64,000 nt of DNA from Symsagittifera roscoffensis. Lineage: Eukaryota; Xenacoelomorpha; Acoela; Convolutidae. Below, piece by piece: positions 45,709-56,104 of this stretch. The stretch spans positions 23,549,419 through 23,613,418 of the forward strand of contig NC_087070.1 of assembly GCF_963678635.1 (NCBI RefSeq), given 5' to 3'. The notes below the pieces were generated by a model. That model was not told the origin of the DNA and searched no databases. It saw only the letters and a list, made by a program, of their open reading frames with translations. Numbering within the stretch: position 1 is the stretch's first letter; every line of letters starts with the position of its first letter. A program made the translations under genes and the position numbers.

Positions 45709-47265
45709 AAAATTAAATTGATGATAATCCGTTATTCAAAAATTCTTTCAAGACTGACGATTAAAAAAATCATTAATATTTTATAATCATCCATTGCGGG
45801 ATCGTGAGTGACAATTGTGCGGGATAGTGTGGGAGAACAGTGCGGGATAGAGCGGGATAAATCGTAACATGCGACATTCCTTCACAAACGACAATTCGTA
45901 ACAAAAGCGTAAATTTGTAACAAGCGAGAAAGTTTATTGTAGATTATTAGGAAAGCTTGAGCGTGTCGGATTTTTCTCGTGCCGGTTGTAAGCGAAGCGG
46001 AGCAAGTGTATCCTACTTGCCAATGCAATTCTACGATTTTTCGCTTGTTACGAATAGTCGCCTGTTACGAAGTGTTGCCCTGCCGTGAGGTTTATCTCAT
46101 AGTTTTCTCTCGATTAAATTTATTTCTGTGGTAATATCAGTTTTGACTAAAAAATTTTAAAGTTTAAAAACAAATTATGTTCAACTTAAAAACGTTTTCG
46201 CTCAGCAATAGTGCTGTAGAAAGTGATAACGTTAATTGACAATGCGCTTCAACAATTAAATTTGGTTTTCTGGCTAGATCTGCTATAAATTGTGACAAGA
46301 TTGCTTGTAAATTAACTTGAAATAGATCTGACTTCACACTAACTCAAAAACATTTTGATAGATCAAATATTGTAAAACATCAACTTTTTGGAGCCAATAT
46401 CAAGTATAAAGTGCTGAAAATTGGGTCGAATTAATATGGTTAACTAATTTGCCAAAATTATTTATAAAGCGACTACGAGCGCAGTAAGCTTTGCGTAAGC
46501 CGCGTTAAAAACTCTCTTTCAAAGTTTCCAGATCCAAAAATAATGCCTATAAAATGTTCAGTTCCCAACCGCTTTTGTTCTACTAGTCCCCTAGCTGTTA
46601 TTTTTTTTCTGTGAATTTGGTCTGAGTATTGAAAAACTCTTTCAAGCGTTTTCAATCCTCAATTTCTTCAAATCTCGGAACAGTTACTTTTTTTTGATCA
46701 AATGTTACTTTTAATATAAATTTTTTGAATTATTTTGGGAAAAACGCGTTTGAAATTTCAAAATTTGTTCGTTTTGTTCGGTTAATTTAAATCAGCACAG
46801 TACAATGTAAAGTATGATGAACAGGTCCGTACACAGAAACTAATTCGTTCACATTGCAAAATTTTGTTACATTATGACAGTATCAAAACATTTGAAAATT
46901 TTAGTTCAAATGGAAACTAGCCAAAAAAATGTATTCAAACAGAAAAGGACCAAAAAAATTGTTTACTAGTGGTATTGGGTATTAAAATATTTCAAATTAA
47001 CCGGTTTTTCTCACGCTCTTCATTTCATTTTTGATTTTTCCTAGTTGTACCTACTTTTATGGCTAAACGCGTAATGTTACAAATAACAGTATGACTAGCA
47101 AATCTGTTCATAAAAAAACTGTTGACAAAAATAAAATTCATTGCATTATCTTAATAATACAATGTTGCTGCACAGAAGCTGAAGCAAAAAAAAAGAAATT
47201 TTGACCCATCTCCATTTACAAGATCACAAAAGCTATTATCTCTATGCAGAAATGCGTCATTAATT
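45709..47265. other. Non-coding; short direct and inverted repeats at 45,790-46,090
   Basis: TGCGGGATAG occurs at about 45,818 and 45,841 with a nearby GAGCGGGATA. TTGTAACAAGCGAGAAA (about 45,917) is inverted near 46,036 as TTTCGCTTGTTACGAA. Further TTCGTAACA and TGTTACGAAG phrases lie on either side. This could be a small palindromic transposon. The remainder holds no supported feature. Confidence 0.4.
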
Positions 47266-47771
47266 GTTCCGACTTTTGATACAAGAGTAACAAAATATTT
47301 GTGCTCGGGGTGGGTTTTTTTTCTTCGGACAAATTTCGACTTTTTAAAAAGCCAATTTTGACGGAATTTTTTTAGTACCATTCAAAAGGTATTGTTGTCT
47401 TGAGCTTAAACTTGAAAAGATATTTCACCTGCGATCATTTTTTGTAAAGTTAAGGGGGTTTAAAGATTGCCATTTTGACCAATTTGGGACAATTAACTCG
47501 CGATATATTTCGAGCTATTAACGCGTAAGCGCAGATTTAATCCGTACTAGAAATTGTTCCAAATTGGTTGACAGCAGCTTATTCGCCATGATTTATTTGT
47601 TACAAAGAGCGGAATTTATTCTTTTGTACGTTATATGGCGTGTGGGGGGATGATTTCATAAAAAAAACTTCATTTTTTTTATTTAAATTAAAATTTTTTA
47701 ATGTTACTACTGCCTCTTAAGCCTTAAAAGATAGGCGGAACATTCAGGGCTTCACCCTGATACGAGCAGTC
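47266..47771 (+). mobile_element. R1 repeat, copy 8
   Basis: Complete: start GTTCCGACTTTTGATAC, end GGCTTCACCCTGATACGAG then CAGTC. Close to the copies at 31 kb. Confidence 0.8.
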
Positions 47772-47794
47772 TTGTTTTATTTCGCGTCGTTTGT

Positions 47795-49270
47795 TGACTT
47801 TGCAAAACATCGTAGAAAAAACTGGTTTCCGGCTAGCTTTTCTGACTACGACGCTCGCATTTGCCTAATTTTTATCGTTTCATTCAGATTTTTTCTACCA
47901 CACCACACAGAAAAAACTACTTAAAAAAATGTAAGGCTATAGACAGAACATTCTGTGATACCTGCACAGTAACCGGCTATCCTTTTTCTTTCAGTATTTT
48001 TTTTTTCATTTTTTTTGTGTTTTCTTTGTTCTACCATAATCATTAGAGCATTTTTCTTTTTCTCCTATTTGTAGCAACATTGAGCGTCCCAAGGCAAAAA
48101 CAGACTTTGCTTAAACAGGCCTGGTAGCCTTTCATAGATATCTGCCAATCGCAGAAACAAAAAAGTGTATAAGAAATGGAAACGATTGAGCTCAATTTAA
48201 AAGCAAAACTGAGCGCATTCACTTTATTCCTTTGAAGTTGATTCCTCTACTGACAGTTAAGCTCATTCGTCGCCTCTTACTTTCTACCATTTCTAAAGAA
48301 TCCTCTTTTTGCCCTAAAGATTGGACTCCTTTATCTTTGTCTTTTGAAAATGATTTCTATTCAGAGAGTTTGGCTCATTCCTCGCCTCTTACTATTTTCA
48401 ATGATTCTAAAGACCCAGGTTGACCTCCATAAACCGAAAATGTTTATCTTACAATTCCATAGATCGAATGTCAGGAAAAATGCTAGTCATGAATTTTTCA
48501 TACAATTTCAAAAAATCATTGAAAAAATATTCGTGGCTGTTTGAAAAAATATACTTGTTTCTGCGGCTGTTTGAACCAAATCAAACAGTCTGGTGATGGA
48601 AAAAAACTATGTTTTTTTTTTAAAAAAAGGTTATCATTCAATTTCCATTTATGAAAAAATAATGAATTTAGTTTTCTTAGAATTTTCTGTATCTATGGAA
48701 TTGACGAAAATGTATGATAAGCATTTTTGGTCAGCGCAGGCATTCGGCCATTTCCCTATTGATTGAGCCCATTCAACCTGCTTTTTCAAAAAACGACTAA
48801 AAGGGGAGAGAATTGCCACCCGGGTTTTACCGTTCAATGTACAGGCTAATTTGTATAATGATTTATCCGCTGCTGCTGCTGCTGCAGATATACTAATTAT
48901 CTGGAAAAAAGACAAACTTTTAGACGAGTACCAATCATCTTCTCAAACTGCTCTTCAAAGCAGTCTTTCAATCTCTCCAGCTCGGTCATTTCTTTTTTTT
49001 TTTGGCTCTTTTTCCTCTTCCAGTGATGCTAAAACTAACATAACAGAACTTTATCTTCGGACATCTCCGGAAAGAATTTTATATTCGAGTCGTTAGTCAA
49101 AATATTTTTGAAATATGGAAAAAATGTGATTATTAGAAAAATAGGTGATTTCTTGGTTAACCACGTACTACAAAATTGCTTAGAACGGCTTTTTCTCTCA
49201 AAAAAAAATGTCTACAGCAAAAAAATCCTGCGCGCTAATGTGTGGTTTTGTTTGAACATCGAGAAAAACT
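47795..49270. repeat. Segmental duplication, copy U1
   Basis: Matches 53,519-54,930 over most of its length and, from about 48,330 to 49,130, also 50,310-51,110. Shared landmarks are GACTACGACGCTCGCATTTG, GAGAATTGCCACCCG and CTTTCAATCTCTCCAG. Offsets change because of small indels. Confidence 0.9.
48649..49060 (-). pseudogene. Coiled-coil-like gene, copy 1 (frame-shifted)
   Basis: Minus strand: a Lys/Glu-rich start, then TELERLKDCFEEQFEKMIG (about 48,990-48,935). Next comes a block GTTTGTCTTTTTTCCAG...CTGCAG, then alanine repeats and DKSLYKLACTLNGKTRVA, FLKKQVEWAQS and ADQKCLSY, running to about 48,650. An A-run of 11 (near 48,993) shifts the frame compared with the 54-kb copy. The sequence resembles a short helical, charged protein. 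No family is recognised. Confidence 0.45.
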
Positions 49271-49275
49271 GCACA

Positions 49276-49518
49276 TCAGGGTAGGAAAAAGAGCCCGCCT
49301 TTTGCCAACATGTCTTTGACGTCATCTGGCAGTTTTTTCGCACTATTTTCATCCAATTTGGAAGAAACAATTTGCTCCTGCCTCTTCACAAGATTCTCTA
49401 CATGGTTGAGAAACACGTTGTATTCGTTTAGTAGTTGTGCTGTTTCCTGACATTGAGATCTGTAATCGACAAGACGTTTCAAAATGTTTTGTTGATTGGT
49501 TTTGTCCCTTGTGGCCAT
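49276..49518 (-). CDS. Small helical protein or first exon, 80 codons
   Basis: Begins ATGGCCACAAGGGAC. The product MATRDKTNQQNILKRLVDYR is followed by heptad-like QLLNEYNVFLNHVENLVKRQ and DDVKDMLAKGG, predicted as an amphipathic helix or coiled coil. There are no stops, the composition is balanced and the start context is clean, so it is probably a genuine exon. The 3' end matches a truncated copy at about 54,910-54,940 in U3. It lies upstream, on the same strand, of the coiled-coil segment at 48,649-49,060, so the two may be exons of one gene. Function unknown. Confidence 0.45.
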   Translation of the reverse strand: MATRDKTNQQNILKRLVDYRSQCQETAQLLNEYNVFLNHVENLVKRQEQIVSSKLDENSAKKLPDDVKDMLAKGGLFFLP

Positions 49519-49733
49519 TCCTGTGTTTAAAAACTGATCTTATGTTGACGAGCTAGCCTTGGCTATCTTGAGTGAAAAACTGAAATTACATTGTTTTTTC
49601 TATGAAGCACGTGATGTTTTTGTCAAGTTTCACAGTCTAAGTTGTCCATTGCTCAAGTGTCAGAAATCAATCATTTATAATTCTGGTTAAAGGTTTCTAG
49701 TTTCAGGTTCCAGTTTATCTATTATTAGAGTTG

Positions 49734-49800
49734 GGGACGAGATAACAAAGCGGTTAAATCCTGTCGGCCGAGTCGAGGTTTTAAGCCCAATTTTAAGTAA
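49734..49800 (+). repeat. tRNA-Ser/Leu-like fragment (SINE relic)
   Basis: GACGAGATAACAAAGCGG followed by TTAAATCC resembles the 5' half of a serine or leucine tRNA (acceptor plus D-arm, A-box AGCGGTTAA). GAGGTTTTAAGCCC 45 bp later resembles a decayed B box. There is no complete cloverleaf. Best read as a remnant of a tRNA-derived SINE or tRNA pseudogene. Confidence 0.4.
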
Positions 49801-50059
49801 AATTTGAGAATTTTTTATACAATTGCGCTCAAACTTTCCTTCTGTGGGGCATCGATTTTTTTTTATAATTTATTATTTCGATCGCCGAAAATTGGCTGAA
49901 TCAAAAAAGACTCTGAAAATTATTAATTTTGCCCTTTTGGATGAATCAATGACTAGCATGAAGTTTCCTATTTTTACGGCCAGAAAACTACGAATTGCAG
50001 CAAGGTATTTGGTCTAAGTGGTACAATGTTGAATGTGAACCACTTCGACTTGCGAAGAA

Positions 50060-50300
50060 TTGATGAAATAAATGTGTTCAGTGGTGTTTTTTTCTCCAGA
50101 CAATTTGCGACCTTATAACTTATTTTTTTTGAAAAGAAATTTCTATAACATCTGAAAAACATTTACGCTCTGATTTCACTTTTTATAAATTCCCGCGCGA
50201 TCTTCTCTGCAATAAATTGTAACAGTTTGAAAGTAGCCTATTTGGCTAATTTAGCACAATTGATTCGCGATAAATTTCCTTCTATTAACATTTGTTTTTG
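50060..50300 (+). mobile_element. R1 repeat fragment, copy 9
   Basis: Partial and diverged: GTGGTGTTTTTTTCTCCAGA then CAATTTGCGACCTTATAAC, and further on ATTGATTCGCGATAAATTTC. Neither end is present. Confidence 0.5.
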
Positions 50301-50822
50301 TGAATCTATAAAAAACTTGGTAATTAGAGTTTAGCTCATTCACTGTCTCGTACTATCTTCAATGATTCTATAGACCCGGGTTGACCTCCATAAACCAAAA
50401 ATGTTTATCTTACAATCCCATACATCGAATGTCAGGAAAATGCTAGTCATTCAATTTTCATACAATTTCAAAAAATCATTGAAAAAAGATTCGAACTAGT
50501 TTCTGCGGTTATTTGAACCAAATAAAACAGTCTGGTGATGAAAGAAAAAATGATGTTTCTTTTTTTGGAGAAAAAGGTTATCATTCAACTTCCATTTTTG
50601 AAAAAAGAATTAGTTTAGTTTTTTTAGAACTTTCTGTATCTATGGAATTGTACGAAAATGTATGTTAAGCATTTCTCCATATATGAAAATTGTACGATAA
50701 TTTTTTTGGTCAGTTCAGGCATTCAACCATTTCCCTATTGATTGAGCATTAAACCTGCTTTTTCAAAAAACGACTAAAAGGGGAGAGAATTGCCACCCGA
50801 CTTTTATAGTTCGATGTACAGG

Positions 50823-51000
50823 CTAATTTGTATAGTGATTTATCCACTGCTGCTGCTGCAGATATACTGATTGTCTGGAAAAAAGACAATTTTTTTTACG
50901 AGTAACATTCATCTTTTCAAACTGTTCTTTAAAGCAGTCTTTCAACCTTTCCAGCTCGGTTAATTTTTTTTGGCTCTTTTTCCTGATGCTAAAATTAACA
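50823..51000 (-). pseudogene. Coiled-coil-like gene, copy 2 (degenerate)
   Basis: Minus strand: LTELERLKDCFKEQFEKMN, then the same GT...CTGCAG block as copy 1 (degraded), then the alanine codons and DKSLYKLA-like sequence in another frame. More decayed than copies 1 and 3. Confidence 0.4.
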
Positions 51001-51144
51001 TAACAGAACTTTATATTCGGACATCTCCGGAAAAAACTTTGTATTCGGATCGTCACAATAATTTTGAAATATGGACAAATTGTTTTTGTGAACCTATAAA
51101 AAACTATGTAAATAGATGTCGTTTGGAAAAAATGTGGCATTATT

Positions 51145-51673
51145 GTTCCGACACTCGTAACGGAAGGTTTGTGCTCGGGTTGGGTTTTTTTCTTCAGACG
51201 GTTTTCGACTTTTTAACTAGCCATTTTTGACGGGATTTTTTTACGTAATTCAAAGGTTTCGTTGTCCAGAGCTTCAATTCGAATAAAAAATATTTCACCT
51301 GCGATTGTTTATCGTAAAGTAATGAGGGTATGAACAGAGCCACTTTGGTCAATTTGGGACAATTAACGAGCGATATATTTCGCGCTAATAATGCGTAAGT
51401 GGACAACTAAACCGCCTTAGAAATCGTCCAAATTAGTTGCAGGAAGCTTATTTGCCATAATTGATTTGTTAATAGGAGCGAAATCTTTCACTTTATACTT
51501 TATATGGCGCGTGGGGTGATGACTTTTACAAAAATCTTAAATTTAAAAATTATTTATTTTAATTTTTTTTCATTTAATTTTTCATGTTACTTTATTTTAT
51601 TTGTTTATTTTTGTTATTACAGCTGCATAGACCTTAGAGGGCAGTCGGATCATTCAGGGCCTAATTAGCAGTC
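51145..51673 (+). mobile_element. R1 repeat, copy 10
   Basis: Start GTTCCGACACTCGTAACGG, end CAGGGCCTAATTAGCAGTC (hairpin lost). It is part of the duplicated block. The partner copy is at 54,941. Confidence 0.75.
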
Positions 51674-51687
51674 TTATTATTTTTAAA

Positions 51688-52205
51688 TGTAAGCGGCGGG
51701 CTTTAAGACCAGCTATACGGAACTCTCAATATGCAGCTATACGTTTTAGTTTACTTCATTGCTTTCAAAAATTCGTATAATTTGATTTGTGTCATGCACC
51801 TTAAGTGCTGTTGGAACAGTCAGAGCTTACCTTGGTTTTAGAACTCAATCCTTGGTGTCGTCACTTTTTTAATTACACAAAGATAAGAAAAAATACTGAA
51901 AATGAGTCTCAACATGATTTTGTGCATGAAAAATGAAAACAACGCTCAAGTGATATTTCTGGGGCCTTATAACAGAAAATAAACCCAATCGTTTCGCGAA
52001 CTTTTAAAACGAGCAGTCTTTTTATGATCTATGATTTTTCATATCAGAAGATCTGTAATTTTGTGGTAAAGATTTTCATTTTGGTGTCTTGAGGCGACCT
52101 TCGGTACCTCGGTTATTCTATGCGTATTTATACTATTCACGTGTGTTTACTTATTTATTCTCTATTTTATATGTCCTTACTCATGGCCATATCCAACCGG
52201 TCACA
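51688..52205 (+). mobile_element. Candidate 5' LTR of lineage-3 gypsy (U2 copy)
   Basis: The segment begins TGTAAGCGGCGGGCTTT and ends GGTCACA (TG...CA). Three bases later comes TGGTGCCGTTATC (52,209-52,221), a possible tRNA primer-binding site because it starts TGG, the complement of tRNA CCA. It is followed after ~106 bp by the gag ATG. A TATA-like CGTATTTATAC lies near 52,119. The second copy is 55,449-55,981. No 3' LTR is in the window, so identification rests on layout alone. Confidence 0.35.
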
Positions 52206-52327
52206 GTGTGGTGCCGTTATCTTTGCGTTTAGCCAGTTGCGCGTTATCCTTAACAAGACACAGTCATAATCTAAACTGAGTGCCTTTTTTTTAGCTCTAT
52301 CTATTCTTCATCTATAGTCCATCTAGA

Positions 52328-53410
52328 ATGGCATTCGTAAACAATCTTTCATACAAAACAATGTATCCATTTATTCTACTCATAATCTATCTATCTATGA
52401 TAGTTGTTGATTTTTTATTTGCTTTTAATCCTTCAGTCTTGAAACAGTACTGGGCGGGTTATTTGATGGCGCAGACAGCAGTTCCTGTGAATGAAGACAG
52501 GAATGAACTTTTTAATATTTGCGCTATTCTGGGCGAAACACTCAGTTAAACCCCCCAGTTTTTGTGAGAAACTTGGATTGGACAGTTCTTCTTGGCCGTG
52601 GGACTCAAGGGTAACATTATCCCAAAAGATGTGTTGGGTGACCTGGTGATGATCGTGGACCAAATTCGCCCAAAACCGGAGACACTAGATGTCACAAAAG
52701 GCGCAGTGGCACGAGACGCAAGTGTTCTCCGCAATCAGGCGGCTGTTAGGAAAACTGACGAATGAAATGCAGAGCCTTGACAAAAAAGACCCTCGAATTG
52801 GCCACAAATGGTTATACCATGAGGCAGCTGCTCGCCTCAAGTCACGCCTAATTTCTTCCCTGGGCAATGAAGGAAAAAGACGTTTACAGACTCCAATATA
52901 CACCTTAACCTTATTTTGTGCTCATTCAAAGACTTCCAAAATGCGTGCGATGCATTATTCCAAACTGCTCGCGACTATACGGTAGAACGGATCAAAGTGT
53001 TTGATACGATATTTATGCTGGAAACCCATACTTTTTCATTCTTCTTTTTGCAACTTTCCGCGCAAGCGGCATTATGCAAATGGCATCAATATCAAGAGCG
53101 GGAAACTTTAGAAGAGCTATTCTTCGGACGAGTTCGCGACCTAGAAATACAATGTCAACTAATCAAAGCTGTTGAAAATTTTGACAATACGCTAAAATTA
53201 GCGTTTGAATGTGAGAAGTGAGCAAGTACCTCAATACAGTTCCAAAAAGTGTTGCCCCACAAAAATCAGCCATCTGGTATAATCAGGGTCAAGCAAGAAC
53301 AAACACTATTGGTTCAATCTGGAAGAAATAGTTCTAGTGTTAGGAGAGGAATGCAAACCGCACTTCAAAACAGGAGCAGAGTAAAAACTGAGTTTTTTGC
53401 GCTATTTTGA
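52328..53410 (+). pseudogene. gag of lineage-3 gypsy, U2 copy
   Basis: Starts MAFVNNLSYKTMYPFILLII. Broken frames then give KPETLDVTKGAVARDASVL, HKWLYHEAAARLKSRLI, ALFQTARDYTVERIKVFDT, LCKWHQYQERETLEELFFGR and a basic SGRNSSSVRRGMQT tail. A helical capsid-like core followed by a basic tail is the usual gag plan; no zinc knuckle is visible. There are at least two frameshifts and a stop at 53,219. It has no pol downstream in this copy. Confidence 0.6.
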
Positions 53411-54345
53411 TAATAAAAGTTTTCAGTTTAAGAAAAAAAAATTGGAAAAGGTTTGAAATTTTTCAAAATTGTGTTTAAGTGTTTTGTTCCATTTTCAGCC
53501 CATTTTTGTTTTACAAAGACTGGTTTTCAATTAGCTTTTTTGACTACGACGCTCGCATTTGCCTAATTTTTATTGTTTCTTTCAGATTTTTTCTACCACA
53601 TCACACAGAAAAAAAACGACTTTGAAAATTTTTTTTTTGTTAAAATTATGGAGAGAACATTCTGTGATACATGCACAGTTACCGGTTATCCTTTTTCTTT
53701 CAGTTTTTTTTAAATTTTTTTGTGTTTTGTTTGTTTTTACCATAATCATTAGAGCATTTTATTTTTTTTCCTATTTGTAGCAACATTGAGAGTCCCAAGG
53801 CAAAAACAGACTTCGCTTAAACAGGCCTGGTAGCCTTTCATAGATATCTGCTTATCGCAGAAACAAAAAAAAGTTTACGAAATGGAAACGATTAAGCTCA
53901 ATTTAAAAGAATACATGAGAGCAATCATTTTATTCCTTTGAAGATGATTCTCCTACTGATTGTTAAGCTTTTTCGTCGCCTCTTACTTTCTACCATTTCT
54001 AAAGATTCCTCCTTTTACACTAAAGATTGGACTCATTTATCTTTGTCTTTTGAAAATGATTCCTCTGCAGTGAGTTTGGCTCATTCCACGCTTCTTACTA
54101 TCTTCAATGATTCTTAAGACCCGGGTTGACATCCATAAACCGAAATTGTTAATCTTACAATTCCATACACCCAATGTCAGAAAAAATGCTAGTCATGCAA
54201 TTTTCATACAGTTTCAAAACATCATTAAAAAAATATTCGAACTAGTTTCTGCGGCTGTTTGAACCAAATCAAACAGTCTGGTGATAGAAAAAAAAAACAT
54301 TTTTTCTTAAAAGGTTATTATTCAATTTCAATTAGTTTAGTTTTC

Positions 54346-54640
54346 TTAGATTTTTCTGTATCTACGGAATTGTAAGAAATTGTATGTAAAGCATTTCTCC
54401 ATATAAGATAAGCATTTTTGGTCAGCCCAGGCATTCAGCCATTTCACTTTTGATTGAGCCCATTCAACCTGCTTTTTCAAAAAACGACTAAAAAGGGAGA
54501 GAATTGCCACCCGGGTTTTACCCGTCAATGTACAGGCTAATTTGTATAGTGATTTATCCGCTGCCGCTTTTAGACGAGTACCAATCATCTTCTTAAAATG
54601 TTCTTCAAAGCAGTCTTTCAATCTCTCCAGCTCGGCCATT
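54346..54640 (-). CDS. Coiled-coil-like protein, copy 3 (97 codons, open)
   Basis: MAELERLKDCFEEHFKKMIG runs on without the GT...AG block of copies 1 and 2, through RLKAAADKSLYKLACTLTG, FSRFLKKQVEWAQS and DQKCLSY to RRYRKI. Charged N-terminal helix, no signal peptide or membrane segment. In this copy the A-run (8) keeps upstream codons in frame (...GKRAEKKEMAE), so translation may start further upstream behind a TTTTTAG acceptor. It may be a real small gene, an intron-less retrocopy or a duplicated exon. Not recognised. Confidence 0.4.
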
Positions 54641-54940
54641 TCTTTTTTTTCGGCTCTTTTTCCTCTTGCAATGATGCTAAAAATAACATAACAGATTTTT
54701 ATATTTGGACATCTCCGGAAGGAATTATATTCGAGTCGTTAGTCAAAACTTTTTTCAAATATGGAAAAATATGAACGTTAGAAAAATAGGTGATTTCTTG
54801 GTTAACCACATACTACAAAATTGCTTAAAACGGCTTTTTCTCTCCAAAAAAATGCCTCCAGCAGAAAAATCCTGCGCCTTAATGGGTGGTTTTATTTGAA
54901 CATTGAGAAAAACTGCCTTTTGCCAGCATGTCTTTGACGT

Positions 54941-55434
54941 TGGGTTTTTTTTTCTTCAGACCTTTTTCGACTTTTTAACTAGCCATTTTTGACGGGATTT
55001 TCTTACATAATTCAAAGGTTTTGTTGTCCTGAGCTTCAATTCGAAAAAAAATATATTTCACCTGCGATTGTTTATCGTAAAATAATGAGGGTACGAACAG
55101 AGCCATTTTGGTCATTTTGAGACAATTAACGAGCGATATATTTTGCGCTAATAATGCCTAAGTGGACAACTAAACCGCCTTAGAAATCGTCCAAATTAGT
55201 TGCAGGAAGCTTATTTGCCATAATTAATTTGTTACTAGGAGCGAAATCTTTCACTTTTTGCTTTATATGGCGCGTGGGTGATGATTTTCCCAATAATCTT
55301 AAATTGAAAATTTATTTATTTTATTTTTATACATTTAATTTTTCATGTTACTTTGTTACCTTTAACTTTTTATGTTTTTACAGTTGCATAGACCTTAGAA
55401 GGCAGTCGGATCATTCAGGGCCTTATTAGCAGTG
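54941..55434 (+). mobile_element. R1 repeat, copy 11 (5'-truncated)
   Basis: Begins inside the element at GGGTTTTTTTTTCTTCAGA and ends GGGCCTTATTAGCAGT. Its left breakpoint falls within the sequence matching the 3' end of the 49,276-49,518 open frame. Confidence 0.75.
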
Positions 55435-55448
55435 TTATTATTTTTAAA

Positions 55449-55981
55449 TGTAAGCGGCGGGCTTTAAGACCAGCTATTCGGAACTCTCAATATGCAGCTA
55501 TACGTTTTAGTGTACTTCATTGCTTTCAAAAATTCATACAATTTGACTTGTGTCATGCACCTTAAGTGCTGTTGGAACAGTCAGAGCTTCCCTTGCTTTC
55601 AGAACTCAATCCTTGGTGTCATCACTTTTTTAATTACACAAAGATAAGGAAAAAGACTGAAAATAAGTCTCAACATGATTTTGTGCATGAAAACGTTTTA
55701 TACGTTTCAATAAAAACAACGCTCAAGTGATAATTTTGGGGCCTTATAACAAAAAATAACCCCGATCTTTTCGCGAACTACTAAGACGAGCAGTTTTTTT
55801 ATGATCTATGATTTTTCATATCAGAAGATATGTATTTTTTGGTAAAGATTTTCATTTTGGGGTCTTCAGGCAACCTTCTGTACCTCAGTTATCCTATGCG
55901 TATTTATACTAATCATGTGTTTTTACTTATTTATGCTCTATTTTATATGTCCTCACTCATGGCCATATCCAACCGGTCACA
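55449..55981 (+). mobile_element. Candidate 5' LTR of lineage-3 gypsy (U3 copy)
   Basis: Same start (TGTAAGCGGCGGGC) and end (GGTCACA) as the U2 copy, then TTGGTGCCGTTATG, the putative primer site at about 55,985. It sits in front of the gag that leads into pol. Confidence 0.35.
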
Positions 55982-56104
55982 ATTTGGTGCCGTTATGTTT
56001 TGCGTTTAGCCAGTTGCGCGTTATCCTCAAGAAAATACAGTCATAATCTAAACTGATTGCCTTTTCTATTGCTCAATCTATTCTTCATCTATAGTCCATC
56101 TAGA

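Larger units (their letters stand above)
50310..53410. repeat. Segmental duplication, copy U2
   Basis: From 50,310 to 51,110 it matches U1 and U3; from 51,145 to 53,410 it matches 54,941-57,160. The copied block holds the coiled-coil segment, an R1 copy, the candidate LTR and gag, in that order. Confidence 0.88.
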
